NCBI RefSeq assembly: GCF_005503015.1
Contig: NZ_SCOL01000001.1
Location: forward strand, 2,232,001-2,296,000
Origin: Bacillus sp. E(2018)
GTDB lineage: Bacteria > Bacillota > Bacilli > Bacillales > Fictibacillaceae
DNA: 64,000 nt
Reading direction: 5' to 3'
Position 1 is the stretch's first letter, and each line of letters starts with the position of its first letter. This document shows, piece by piece, positions 1 through 8,304 of this stretch. The position numbers were made by a program, and so were the translations under genes. The notes under the pieces were generated by a model. That model was not told the origin of the DNA. It ran no database searches and was given only the letters and a program-made list of their open reading frames with translations.

Positions 1-74
1 TGTACTTTTTGTTCAGGCGTTTCATAATAAACTTGAGTTTCGGCCTTATCGTTATGTTCTTCAGTCGGTTTCAT
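1..74 (-). CDS. Hypothetical protein, N-terminal fragment cut by the window edge
   Basis: A reading frame starts at an ATG on the minus strand behind a GGGGGAG ribosome-binding site about 7 bases upstream and runs off the left edge. The 24 visible residues begin MKPTEEHNDKAETQVYYETP; they are acidic and polar, with no signal peptide or membrane segment. This is too short to assign a family. The ribosome-binding site and the open frame are the only support, so the start is likely but the function is unknown. Confidence 0.5.
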   Translation of the reverse strand, partial: MKPTEEHNDKAETQVYYETPEQKV

Positions 75-389
75 TCCGTCTCCCCCCTTTCTTTTTTATT
101 ACCAATTATAGCAAAATACATCTAGACTCATTCATGTATATCATATCTATTTTAAAGGAAACCAGTGAAATTGACCAAAGATACACACTTACCTTCTTAA
201 GTTATTCCAATTTTTACCGATATATTTAAGTGAAGTGTTCTATATAGGCTTAATAAGCTGAACTCAAGACAAACTTTTTGATGAAAAAAAGTTTAAAAAA
301 TCTATGGAGTCATATTTACCTTTAATGATATGCTTGGCAATTGCCATAGAGACTTCTTAGTCGTTACATCCTGAAAGGAAGAACTGTTT
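75..389. other. Intergenic region, no gene seen
   Basis: An AT-rich 315-base gap between divergent genes. It must hold the promoters of the left-edge gene and of the first Spo0E-like gene, but I could not pick a convincing -35/-10 pair. Around 271-295 there is an A/T-only inverted repeat (AAACTTTTT against AAAAAGTTT), which could be a weak hairpin. Nothing else stands out. Confidence 0.4.
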
Positions 390-554
390 ATGATAGAAAA
401 AAGTATTCAAGAACGAATTCGTCTATTACGAGAAGAACTATATCGAATCTCTAATCAACTAAACTATGAACTAACACATCCTAAACTGGTCACAATAAGC
501 CAACAACTCGATCAACTTTTAAATCAGTACGCTGAAATTGAACAGAAAGCATAG
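390..554 (+). CDS. Spo0E-like aspartyl-phosphate phosphatase (first of two)
   Basis: A 54-residue protein with the Spo0E-family signature SQQLDQLLNQY at about residues 37-47, preceded by an amphipathic helix rich in Arg, Leu and Glu (residues 7-27). The whole protein fits the two-helix hairpin of the family. Spo0E-like proteins dephosphorylate the aspartyl-phosphate of response regulators such as Spo0A and so hold back sporulation. The start is the ATG behind AAAGGAAG. A hairpin terminator follows at once, so the gene is probably monocistronic. The exact target cannot be told from sequence, because relatives act on Spo0A or on other regulators. Confidence 0.8.
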   Translation: MIEKSIQERIRLLREELYRISNQLNYELTHPKLVTISQQLDQLLNQYAEIEQKA

Positions 555-557
555 AAA

Positions 558-583
558 GCGGCCTCAATCTAGGTCGTTTTTTA
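558..583 (+). terminator. Terminator of the first Spo0E-like gene
   Basis: A six-pair stem, CGGCCT with AGGTCG (one G-U pair), is followed by six T just after the stop codon. The stem is short, so this is a modest rho-independent terminator. Confidence 0.5.
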
Positions 584-748
584 ATTGAGTTTACCCTTCA
601 ACTCTCTATTTTCAATTCGACATATCACCCGATGCTTTTGTAGTTTTTTGTAACATTATCACTTTTTTAGACGAAACCCTTTTTCTTTTTGTAAATTTAT
701 TGCATATTTAGTGAAGACAAAATCTCTCATGAAAGTTGTGAATGAAAC

Positions 749-907
749 ATGTTATTGCAATTAATTGAGGAAAAACGTGAAGTATTGTTATGTCTTGGCA
801 AAACATATGGGTTAACGGCAAAAGAAACCGTCATCTGCAGTCAGGAATTAGATCAGTTGCTAAATCGTTTAGATGATTTTATTAGCGAACCGAGTGATAA
901 CTCGTAA
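749..907 (+). CDS. Spo0E-like aspartyl-phosphate phosphatase (second of two)
   Basis: A 52-residue protein with SQELDQLLNRL at about residues 33-43, the Spo0E signature. A first helix (residues 2-16) is joined to it by a longer loop than in the upstream copy. It is expected to remove phosphate from a response-regulator aspartate, with Spo0A the best-known target. The ribosome-binding site ahead of this ATG is poor, so weak translation or coupling is possible, but other ATGs nearby close quickly. The two copies are clearly divergent, so this is an old family pair and not a recent duplication. Confidence 0.72.
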   Translation: MLLQLIEEKREVLLCLGKTYGLTAKETVICSQELDQLLNRLDDFISEPSDNS

Positions 908-1130
908 TTTTTGTCTATTCCCTGGGAAATTTGTCGTTTGAGGATTAAATTTTGTTCTTTAAATGCTCTTACATAACTATTATCTATTAAATTCCATAAT
1001 TACCTATTATTATATGAAGATAGTAATGTAATCTCTTTGTTACCTTCTCCTAACGAGTTTGTTACATTCGATTAGTATAATTGGCAACCGAGGCGTATTT
1101 AACCAATTATACATATTAGGAGGAGTTATC

Positions 1131-1718
1131 ATGATAAAAAAATGGGTAATTACAGGGGCTCTGGCATTCGGATTGCTCGTTTCTGCTCCCGTTAGTGGAT
1201 TTGCAGCAATGGGGGATCACACTCTCCGACCAGGTACTTGGGACAATGACGTGTATGAACTTCAAGGAAAATTAAAAGCGCTAGGATTCTATGATTTTGC
1301 TGTAACAACAGGTTATTATGGTCCCGTTACAAAACAAGCCGTAACGGACTATCAACGAGCTAAAAGCTTATCTGTAGACGGTATTGCTGGACCTCAAACG
1401 TTTAACAGTATTCAAAATAATGTTACAAAAAAGAGTATGACTGTTGCTGCAACTGCCTATACGGCAAGTTGTGAAGGCTGCAGCGGTACAACATTTAATG
1501 GTACGAACCTAAAAGAAATTCCATATGCAAAAGTAATCGCTGTGGATCCAAATGTAATTCCAATCGGATCAGTCGTCTATGTACCGGGTTACGGTTATGC
1601 TGTTGCTGATGATACCGGTGGTGGAATTAACGGTAATGAGATTGATGTATTTATGAAAAACTATTCTGATGCCGTTAATTGGGGAAGAAAAAGCGTAAAT
1701 ATTACTATTTTAAACTAA
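1131..1718 (+). CDS. Secreted 3D-domain cell-wall protein with peptidoglycan-binding domain
   Basis: 195 residues from the ATG behind AGGAGGAG; an upstream TTG extension has no ribosome site. A signal peptide covers residues 1-25 (KK, hydrophobic core, then SGFAAMG). A PG_binding_1 domain lies at about 35-95 (LQGKLKALGFYDF ... VDGIAGPQTFNSI). A 3D domain lies at about 105-195 with the conserved aspartates in VDPNVIPIGS and ADDTGGGINGNEIDVF. This is the double-psi beta-barrel fold of MltA- and Rpf-type wall lytic enzymes, as in YocH-like proteins of Bacillus. It probably cuts or remodels peptidoglycan outside the cell. It is monocistronic with its own terminator. Confidence 0.85.
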   Translation: MIKKWVITGALAFGLLVSAPVSGFAAMGDHTLRPGTWDNDVYELQGKLKALGFYDFAVTTGYYGPVTKQAVTDYQRAKSLSVDGIAGPQTFNSIQNNVTKKSMTVAATAYTASCEGCSGTTFNGTNLKEIPYAKVIAVDPNVIPIGSVVYVPGYGYAVADDTGGGINGNEIDVFMKNYSDAVNWGRKSVNITILN

Positions 1719-1752
1719 ATTTGATGATGTCACAGTACTCATCTCTTCTTGG

Positions 1753-1785
1753 CTCACAGCTTAAAAATAGGCTGTGAGTTTTTTT
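1753..1785 (+). terminator. Rho-independent terminator
   Basis: A perfect eight-pair stem (CTCACAGC with GCTGTGAG), a ten-base loop and seven T. It ends the 3D-protein transcript. Confidence 0.88.
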
Positions 1786-1882
1786 ATGTTTGCATTAATT
1801 TCAAAAATATTACATTTTTTTATTTTCTAAATATTATAATAATGATAAAGTTAAATTACCATTTTTGAGAGGATGTACATAC

Positions 1883-2830
1883 ATGAATATGAAGAGCCAG
1901 ATGACTATCATAAAAAACGCAATAGCTGAAGTGTTAACAGGAAAAGAAGAACTTGTTGAATTAACGATGATATCCATCGTCAATAAAGGTCATTTATTAT
2001 TAGAAGATGTTCCCGGAACAGGAAAAACTGTGCTTGCTAAAAGCCTTGCTCGATTAATAGGGGGAGAATTTAAAAGAATTCAGTTCACACCCGATATCCT
2101 TCCCGCTGATATTACGGGCATACAGTTCTTTCATCCGAAGCATCAAGAGTTTGAGCTGCGTCCAGGTCCGGTTATGACTAACATCTTATTAGCAGATGAA
2201 ATTAACCGTGCGACGCCTCGAGCACAATCCAGTCTATTAGAAGTGATGGAAGAAAGACAGGTAACGATTGATGGCGAAACCCTTCCCCTTCCGTCTCCTT
2301 TCTTAGTTCTAGCAACACAGAATCCTATTGAATCTCATGGAACATTTCCGCTTCCTGAGGCTCAGCTTGATCGTTTTTTTATGAAACTACCGTCTGGTTT
2401 TCCAAACTACGATCAAGAAAAAGAAATGCTTCACATGTATCGTAAAAATAACCCACAAGATTCTTTAGAACCTGTCTTCACTTTAGAAGATCTATTAGTC
2501 ATGCAAGAAGAAGTAAAGCACATTCATGTTAGTGATAGTGTTGAGAACTATTTACTATCCATCGTTCACGCAACCCGCAGTCATGAATTTATTGAGAACG
2601 GCGTGTCTCCTCGTGGCACCCTTGCTTTCATGAAAGCTGCTCAAGGCGCGGCTTATGTACAAGGAAGAACGTTTGTGACTCCAGACGACGTCCAATTCGT
2701 AGCACCTTATGTATTAACTCACAGACTCGTATTGACCATGGAAGGAACGATGAGAAAAACGAAAGATCAAGTGTTAAATGAGATCCTTGAAGCTATTATT
2801 GTCCCTGTAGAGTCTGAGGCAGGTAGATAA
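1883..2830 (+). CDS. MoxR-family AAA ATPase
   Basis: 315 residues from the ATG nine bases behind GAGAGGA; a TTG six codons upstream is in frame but overlaps that site. Walker A is DVPGTGKT near residue 45, Walker B LLADEIN near 105, followed by the MoxR helix insert and a winged-helix lid at the C-terminus. MoxR ATPases act as chaperones that assemble or activate partner proteins, usually encoded next to DUF58 proteins. That holds here: the DUF58 gene starts two bases after the stop. The substrate of the pair is not known. The family assignment is sure. Confidence 0.92.
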   Translation: MNMKSQMTIIKNAIAEVLTGKEELVELTMISIVNKGHLLLEDVPGTGKTVLAKSLARLIGGEFKRIQFTPDILPADITGIQFFHPKHQEFELRPGPVMTNILLADEINRATPRAQSSLLEVMEERQVTIDGETLPLPSPFLVLATQNPIESHGTFPLPEAQLDRFFMKLPSGFPNYDQEKEMLHMYRKNNPQDSLEPVFTLEDLLVMQEEVKHIHVSDSVENYLLSIVHATRSHEFIENGVSPRGTLAFMKAAQGAAYVQGRTFVTPDDVQFVAPYVLTHRLVLTMEGTMRKTKDQVLNEILEAIIVPVESEAGR

Positions 2831-2831
2831 C

Positions 2832-4049
2832 ATGCAATGGAACAGCGAGGTATGGATTAAATCCATCTTTCGGGCCTTAGTTATATTTAGCCCATTAATT
2901 CTTCTGATAGGTTTTTATCGTAATATTTCATTTCTATTTTTATTAGGACTTGCGATTATTTTTTTGTATGGAACCTTATTGCTGCAATCGAGGTCCGCAA
3001 CAACGGACATTGTTTTAGATACAGCTAAACAAGTTCATCGCTTGTTTCCGGGTGATAAAGATCAGTTCAATGTAAAACTTATTCATAAAGGTCGGTGGCC
3101 TTCTTATAGAGGAGAACTCATTTTCACACATCGAGCTCCGATAGAGGTCATAGGTCATGTTGAGTCCACCAATACTTCTAAAGGAAGAATTGAAGTGAAG
3201 CGTCATTTTGCTCTCTATCGCAATACCGCTTTTACACAAACAATATCTTTTACTGCTACAAGAAGAGGAACAACACGAATTTCTAACCTGACCCTTCAGG
3301 TACAAGATCCTTTATCTCTAAGTGGTCAAGCCTTGGCTTATAACGGTATCTTCCCAACCGAAATTGTTGTTTATCCGAGGCCACTCCCTGTTAATCGTAT
3401 TGAGCATCTGTTTTCTCAAGGCAGCGGTGAAGCTGTAAGACCTTTTGCTTTATTTGAGAACGTTTCCCTTCCTGCAGGTAACCGAGATTATTCTCCAGGA
3501 GATTCTTTTCATAAAATACATTGGAAAGCTACAGCCAGCTCAGGCTCGCTTCAAACAAAAGTTTTTGAAAAGACAGTTGTTTATCACTGGACATTTGTTT
3601 ATACGATACTTCCTGACCATAAAGAGATGAAATCATCTGAGGATATGGAGAGTGAAATCAGTCACTTGGCATATATGTGCCAATTTGCAGCTGAAAAAGG
3701 AATCCCTTTTGAAGTGTTCATAAACTTTAAAGTTCCAGGTCCGATGGGAATGTATCATGTGCCAACTGGAAGCGGAGCGATCCACCTGAGCAATATCCTT
3801 GAAGGGCTTGCTAGGATTGACCGATCTAATGTCATCGTGAAACCTCAGATCATGTGGAATAAGATGGACCGTAGTTTTGTTGGTACGAGTCCTTTTGTCA
3901 TCTTTTTAGGCCACATTCCTACTGACCAAAATTCTCAGATCTTGATTAAGAAATGGTCTAGATCAGGGGGAAGAACGTTTTATGTCGAACATAACGAAGA
4001 TCATGCCATACTGATGCCATACTTTTCATCGGAGGTCGCTTCATGCTAA
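2832..4049 (+). CDS. DUF58 membrane protein, MoxR partner
   Basis: 405 residues with two membrane helices at about 13-52, then an outer Ig-like beta region. The DUF58 signature GDSFHKIHWKATASSG sits near residue 225, followed by a von Willebrand A-like region to the C-terminus. It sits between the MoxR ATPase and a DUF4129 membrane protein, and its end overlaps the next start by seven bases. MoxR/DUF58 pairs occur in most Bacillaceae (YeaC/YeaD in B. subtilis), where the third member is usually a transglutaminase. Function is inferred to be at the cell envelope. Confidence 0.88.
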   Translation: MQWNSEVWIKSIFRALVIFSPLILLIGFYRNISFLFLLGLAIIFLYGTLLLQSRSATTDIVLDTAKQVHRLFPGDKDQFNVKLIHKGRWPSYRGELIFTHRAPIEVIGHVESTNTSKGRIEVKRHFALYRNTAFTQTISFTATRRGTTRISNLTLQVQDPLSLSGQALAYNGIFPTEIVVYPRPLPVNRIEHLFSQGSGEAVRPFALFENVSLPAGNRDYSPGDSFHKIHWKATASSGSLQTKVFEKTVVYHWTFVYTILPDHKEMKSSEDMESEISHLAYMCQFAAEKGIPFEVFINFKVPGPMGMYHVPTGSGAIHLSNILEGLARIDRSNVIVKPQIMWNKMDRSFVGTSPFVIFLGHIPTDQNSQILIKKWSRSGGRTFYVEHNEDHAILMPYFSSEVASC

Positions 4050-5248
4050 AGAAACATCAGCAGTTTTCACTTTATGGATTGAACGTAACCTTTGATGCCA
4101 TGCTTTTATTTATATTCATGACCATCTTTTCAGGAGGTGCCACGTGGCTTGAATTCGTGTGGTTCACTTTAAATCTCATCCCAATTATCGCAATTAGCGG
4201 AGCTTTATACCTTTTCAAACCTAATTTGAATAAGATCACACTTCTTGCTGTTGTGATCTTATCATACCTGTTGTTTTGGTATATGACTTCTTCTCTCTTA
4301 TTATCCATTCTGATCTCAATCGTCCTTATGTGGAGAAGCGCAGAAAATTGGAATGATCTTTTTAAGACAGATCTTGAATTGATCTTTGGTATTAGCGCGG
4401 TGTTAACATTGATTCTTTCTCTCTTTTTAAAGGATGGCTTTACGGTGATGTATGGAGCCGTGTGGACACAATTTATGCTTATGTTGCTTATTAAAATGAC
4501 TTTGCACTATTTTAAGAATGATTCTATTCGAATCGTAATGAAGGATTTTGCTGTTCCCTTAACGCTAATAGGGTTAAGCGGGGTGATTCTTGCTGTATTA
4601 GGACCTTTAAAACAACTTATCTATTGGATACTAGACGGTGTATTCTTCATTTTGTATTATATTTTGGCAGTTCCTCTTTGGAAGTTGTTTTCCCTTCTTC
4701 CCCCATTAATCCAAATGATTAAAAAATTGTTTAACACAAAAGAAGGCGGAAAGATGGAATTGGGTAAACAGCCAGAGGATATATTAGAACAGCGCCCTGA
4801 AACAATGACCGAATCTCCGATGCTTCTATACACAACAATTGCGATTCTTATCATCATTGTTCTTTTCTTTCTTTGGAAAAAGAGGAATGTGTTTAACAAT
4901 CAGTCCAGCTTGTTGCTTAACGGAAACATTTCAGTTTTAGATAATTCTTATGCTAACAGCCCGTTGATCGGCAAAAAAAGATGGCTTCAGTCCAAAGACA
5001 GAACTAGAAAGAAATTTTTACATTTTGAAAAAGCAATGGATAAGAAGGGATTTGGAAGAGAGCCCGGTGAATCTGCAGTGAACTGGTTTCAAAGACTGGA
5101 TCTATCCGGAAATGACGCAGATTCTGTTTTAGACACTTACGAAAAAGTACGTTACGGAGAAGAGAATATTTCGGATGAGGAGTACAATCAGTATGTAAGT
5201 GCATTAAAAAAATTCGAGAAGTCAGAGCACTTGAAGAAGCCAAAGTAA
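4043..5248 (+). CDS. DUF4129-type membrane protein, third gene of the MoxR operon
   Basis: 401 residues. About six to seven membrane helices lie in residues 15-230, a charged linker at 232-262, a further helix at about 266-286, then a cytoplasmic tail (310-401) resembling DUF4129 (GREPGESAVNWFQRL, KVRYGEENISDEEY). The start overlaps the DUF58 gene and has GGAGGT eight bases upstream. In relatives this slot holds a TgpA/YebA-like protein with a periplasmic transglutaminase core between the helices and DUF4129. I see no such core (no Cys-His-Asp pattern) and the protein is about half the usual length. It may be a shortened relative that keeps the scaffold role. Confidence 0.68.
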   Translation: MLKKHQQFSLYGLNVTFDAMLLFIFMTIFSGGATWLEFVWFTLNLIPIIAISGALYLFKPNLNKITLLAVVILSYLLFWYMTSSLLLSILISIVLMWRSAENWNDLFKTDLELIFGISAVLTLILSLFLKDGFTVMYGAVWTQFMLMLLIKMTLHYFKNDSIRIVMKDFAVPLTLIGLSGVILAVLGPLKQLIYWILDGVFFILYYILAVPLWKLFSLLPPLIQMIKKLFNTKEGGKMELGKQPEDILEQRPETMTESPMLLYTTIAILIIIVLFFLWKKRNVFNNQSSLLLNGNISVLDNSYANSPLIGKKRWLQSKDRTRKKFLHFEKAMDKKGFGREPGESAVNWFQRLDLSGNDADSVLDTYEKVRYGEENISDEEYNQYVSALKKFEKSEHLKKPK

Positions 5249-5263
5249 AACGGCTTCTTTTTT
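5234..5263 (+). terminator. Terminator overlapping the stop codon of the DUF4129 gene
   Basis: AGAAGCC pairs with GGCTTCT across a loop that contains the TAA stop, followed by six T. It closes the MoxR operon. Confidence 0.72.
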
Positions 5264-5338
5264 CTGTTCATGCCACCTCATTTAATATAGACTAATAATA
5301 TATAATTAGTCGGATTTATTGCATACAAGGAGGATATT

Positions 5339-6268
5339 ATGACAAAGAAAATCTATGTGATTCACGAGAATAGCGAATGGACGGCCCCGTTATACCAACG
5401 TTTTGAAGAGCTTGGTCTCCCTTATGAAGATTGGCACATGAAAAAAGGACATATCGACCTAACAGAGGCTCCACCACAAGGCATATTCTATAACAGAATG
5501 AGTGCCTCTTCTCATACGAGAGGACACAGATATGCACCTGAATATACGTCAGCGGTACTTTCCTGGCTTGAGAGTTATGATCGTAAAATATTTAACGACT
5601 CAAGAGCGCTTCAGCTCGAGATCAGTAAAGTGAAACAATACAGCGCATTAAAAGCATTTAATATCCCTGTTCCGAGAACGATTGCCGCTTACGGAAAAGA
5701 TGAGCTGCTACACGCTGCAACGAAATTTAACGGCCCCTTCATCACGAAACACAATCGTGCGGGTAAAGGTCTTGGCGTTCAATTGTTTCAAACGCAGACT
5801 GCATTAGAGTCATATGTACATTCGGAAAATTTTGATGAATCCATTGACGGAATCACACTTCTACAAGAATATATTGAAGCTCCAGAACCTTATATCGTAC
5901 GTTGCGAATTTATTGGCGGCAAGTTTTTATATGCCGTTCAAGTGGATACTTCCGATGGATTTGAACTTTGTCCGGCTGATGCTTGCCAAATTGGTGATCA
6001 GTTCTGTCCGATTACAGACCAACCAGAGAATCCAACACCAAAGTTTAAGATTCTTAAAGACTTTGTTCTACCTCACCAAGAAAATTATGAAGCGTTCTTA
6101 GACGCAAACGGGATTACATTTGCTGGTATTGAGATTATTACGGACAAAAGTGGAAACGTATATGCCTATGATGTAAATACAAATACGAACTACAACCGTG
6201 ATGCGGAAGCAGAAGCAAATATATACGGCATGAAGGCGATCGCTGAGTTTTTAGGTAAAGAATTATAA
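5339..6268 (+). CDS. ATP-grasp ligase, RimK-like
   Basis: 309 residues from an ATG behind AAGGAGGA. The ATP-grasp fold shows a central region from about residue 95 with PFITKHNRAGKGLGVQLF near 138-155 (ATP-binding loop), LLQEYIEAPEPYIVRCEFIGG near 178-198, and the metal-binding end AYDVNTNTNYN near 281-291. The closest group is RimK/LysX-type alpha-L-glutamate ligases, which join an amino acid or peptide carboxylate to an amine using ATP. No carrier protein or other pathway gene lies next to it, so the substrate is unknown. It is monocistronic. Confidence 0.78.
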   Translation: MTKKIYVIHENSEWTAPLYQRFEELGLPYEDWHMKKGHIDLTEAPPQGIFYNRMSASSHTRGHRYAPEYTSAVLSWLESYDRKIFNDSRALQLEISKVKQYSALKAFNIPVPRTIAAYGKDELLHAATKFNGPFITKHNRAGKGLGVQLFQTQTALESYVHSENFDESIDGITLLQEYIEAPEPYIVRCEFIGGKFLYAVQVDTSDGFELCPADACQIGDQFCPITDQPENPTPKFKILKDFVLPHQENYEAFLDANGITFAGIEIITDKSGNVYAYDVNTNTNYNRDAEAEANIYGMKAIAEFLGKEL

Positions 6269-6273
6269 AAAAC

Positions 6274-6305
6274 GGTGAGGGTCATCTCAAAATATGCCCC
6301 TCACC
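6274..6305. terminator. Convergent terminator between the ATP-grasp and glycosylase genes
   Basis: GGTGAGGG pairs with CCCCTCACC; there is a run of A on the left and TTTT on the right, so it can serve both converging transcripts. Confidence 0.78.
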
Positions 6306-6319
6306 TTTTGATTAAGTTA

Positions 6320-7243
6320 TTAAGTATGATCCACAACTGGAGGAGTCTGATTTAAACTCTCCCATAGATAATACGTGATATATGTACGCCATGGTGTCCA
6401 ATCCATAGCAAGCGTCCTTACTTCTTCTTCTGATGGTTGTTCAGCTAATTTCCAAACTTGACGGATGGCATTTCTTAATCCAATATCTGCAGCAGGAAGT
6501 ACATCTGTTCTTCCCATACCAAAGATTAAGAGGCATTCGATCGTCCATTTTCCTATTCCTCTAATTGGCAACAGCGTTTGCATCACTTCTTCATCTGACA
6601 TCTCCCATAACCTCTCAAAATCAATGCTTCCTTCTGAGATCAGCTTTGCTAGATCAATGATATATTCTGCTTTTCTCTGACTGAATTGAAGCTCACGAAG
6701 GTCTTCGTATTTAAGTTTTGCAACAGCTGTTGAAGTTGGAAAAACTTGATATATGCTTCCTTCTACCTCCACTTGATCGCCAGCAAGCTCGATTAGGCGT
6801 TCAGTCAAAGTTCCAGCAAAAGTTAAATTCACTTGTTGGCCGATTATAATTTTCACAATAGATTCAAACAGGTCCGTGTCTGTTAGAAGTTTTAACCCTT
6901 CAAAGCGCTGTAGTACATGAACTAATTTGTCGTGTTCTTCAAAGTGGTGATAAAGAGGTGACAGATCAACTTCTGTTGAAAACAATTGTTGTATTTTTTT
7001 CTTAACTGCATCTTCAGTTACACGACCATTCAAAGGTATTGCTTCACACTTTAGAATAGGACTAGTAACAGTTCCGCTCGATACTACTTTTACAAAGCAA
7101 GATATTTCTTCTATCCTGATAATTTTTTCGTATTCTGTAAATTGTTCATTGAGTTTCAAGACATGAGTTTTCCCTGTAACCGTGAGTCGTTGCATCATCT
7201 TTTGGAAATCAAACGGTGGTTTAGGTATTATTACAAACTTCAT
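6320..7243 (-). CDS. DNA-3-methyladenine glycosylase II, AlkA-like
   Basis: 307 residues from the ATG behind GAAGGGA; a longer frame upstream lacks a ribosome site. An N-terminal AlkA-type domain covers about 1-115. An HhH-GPD domain follows, with LLPIRGIGKWTIECLLIFGMG (helix-hairpin-helix) and the catalytic aspartate in PAADIGLRNA near residue 255. The enzyme flips out alkylated purines and cuts the N-glycosidic bond, starting base-excision repair. The start lies 16 bases after the ytzI stop, so the two are likely co-transcribed. Confidence is high for the family, less for exact substrate range. Confidence 0.87.
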   Translation of the reverse strand: MKFVIIPKPPFDFQKMMQRLTVTGKTHVLKLNEQFTEYEKIIRIEEISCFVKVVSSGTVTSPILKCEAIPLNGRVTEDAVKKKIQQLFSTEVDLSPLYHHFEEHDKLVHVLQRFEGLKLLTDTDLFESIVKIIIGQQVNLTFAGTLTERLIELAGDQVEVEGSIYQVFPTSTAVAKLKYEDLRELQFSQRKAEYIIDLAKLISEGSIDFERLWEMSDEEVMQTLLPIRGIGKWTIECLLIFGMGRTDVLPAADIGLRNAIRQVWKLAEQPSEEEVRTLAMDWTPWRTYITYYLWESLNQTPPVVDHT

Positions 7244-7259
7244 TCTTATACATCCCTTC

Positions 7260-7439
7260 TTATGAACGCTCCTTACCTTCTTCTGTTTCTTTATTTTCAT
7301 TTTTTAAATATGGATTGTCGTCTAACTGATCGATTGTATGTTTATAAGAATACCCTTTCGTAATGGCGGCAGCGAATATAATTACAACGAAGATAATGAT
7401 AACGAGGGTAATTAGGATTGAAATAGTTAATGTGCTCAT
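7260..7439 (-). CDS. ytzI: YtzI-like small membrane protein
   Basis: 59 residues: one long N-terminal membrane helix (residues 3-26, ILITLVIIIFVVIIFAA) followed by ITKGYSYKHTIDQLDDNPYLK and a Glu/Lys tail. The KGYxYKHT motif right after the helix is what I recognise from the YtzI family of Bacillaceae, whose role is unknown. AAGGAG sits seven bases before the ATG. It is the first gene of a two-gene unit with the AlkA-like glycosylase. Confidence 0.7.
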   Translation of the reverse strand: MSTLTISILITLVIIIFVVIIFAAAITKGYSYKHTIDQLDDNPYLKNENKETEEGKERS

Positions 7440-7525
7440 ACTAACTCCTTACCAAAACTGATTTTATTTGTATGATAGCACATTTTTCCATTGAGAAAAC
7501 TTAGTACTTTCCGTGCTAGTGAGAT

Positions 7526-7563
7526 AAAAAAAGCAGTTATGCCGATAGTGGGCACAACCGCTT
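7526..7563 (-). terminator. Terminator of the nitroreductase gene
   Basis: Read on the minus strand, AAGCGGTTGTGCC pairs imperfectly with GGCATAACTGCTT and is followed by seven T, starting about a dozen bases after the nitroreductase stop. Confidence 0.72.
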
Positions 7564-7575
7564 GGAAAGGATTAT

Positions 7576-8184
7576 CTACTTTTCTTCAAATTTATCATGC
7601 ATCACGATGCGATCAACATCAAATCGTTCTGTAGGCTTTGCAGGTCCGTCTGCATACCCTAATGTAATCATCATAACAGGAATGAATCGTTCAGGAATTC
7701 CAAGAGCAGGCACAATGGCTGCATGATCGAATCCTGTCATTGGACATGAATCAATGCCAACTGCTTTAGCAGCAAGCATGAGCTGCATTGCACCGAGTGA
7801 TGCATTTTTCAGTGCTTCTCTCTCACCGATCGCACGACCTTGAGAGTAGGCAGAGTTGATGTTTTTCAATAACATATTTCTTGCTTCTTCTGGCGCTTTT
7901 TCAAATACTTCTGCAGCTACTTTATCTGCTTCGGTATCTCCTAAGACGACAACAACAGCAGATGCATCTAGCACATGCTTTTGATTATAAGCAATCGGGA
8001 AAAGTTTCTCTTTTTGTTCTTGAGACGTTACTACAATAAAACGCCAGTGCTGCAGATTCCAGGCTGATGGAGCTTTCCCTGCCATCTCAAAAATCTGGTG
8101 AAGTGTTTCGCTCGGGATTTCTTTATCTTTTTGATACAAACGGACAGACGATCGTTCTTCCATGACTTTAAATGTTTCGTTCAT
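7576..8184 (-). CDS. Nitroreductase-family FMN oxidoreductase
   Basis: 202 residues from the ATG behind AGGGAG; an in-frame GTG seven codons upstream would overlap that site. The FMN-binding nitroreductase fold is shown by ERSSVRLYQ at residues 11-19, GKAPSAWNLQHWRFIVV near 39-55, and GIDSCPMTGFDHAAI near 150. These homodimers use NAD(P)H to reduce nitro compounds, quinones or flavins. YdgI/YodC-like proteins are the closest Bacillus relatives. It sits downstream of the azoreductase on the same strand, separated by a hairpin, which points to a shared role in handling electrophiles. Confidence 0.85.
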   Translation of the reverse strand: MNETFKVMEERSSVRLYQKDKEIPSETLHQIFEMAGKAPSAWNLQHWRFIVVTSQEQKEKLFPIAYNQKHVLDASAVVVVLGDTEADKVAAEVFEKAPEEARNMLLKNINSAYSQGRAIGEREALKNASLGAMQLMLAAKAVGIDSCPMTGFDHAAIVPALGIPERFIPVMMITLGYADGPAKPTERFDVDRIVMHDKFEEK

Positions 8185-8228
8185 CTCTTCCACTCCCTGT
8201 TTCACATTCTTAAATTTTTCTCTATAAA

Positions 8229-8262
8229 TAACGAGGTGCCACTTTTGGTTGACACCTCGTTA
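8229..8262 (-). terminator. Hairpin between azoreductase and nitroreductase
   Basis: A perfect ten-pair stem, TAACGAGGTG with CACCTCGTTA. Only a broken T-run follows on the minus strand, so it may be a weak terminator or an mRNA-end hairpin allowing read-through to the nitroreductase. Confidence 0.55.
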
Positions 8263-8304
8263 CTATTCCACCAATTATAGTGGCTTATCAGTTGAAGTCA
8301 AAAA

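Noticed and set aside
4729..4744. TTAAAAAATTGTTTAA as a further copy of the 16-base palindrome.
   Set aside because: It loses the conserved C-G pair of the arms and is almost pure A/T, so a chance match is likely.
4657..4899. Minus-strand frame of 80 codons inside the DUF4129 gene, and many like it across the window.
   Set aside because: It lies opposite a well-supported gene, has no ribosome site and no recognisable motif.
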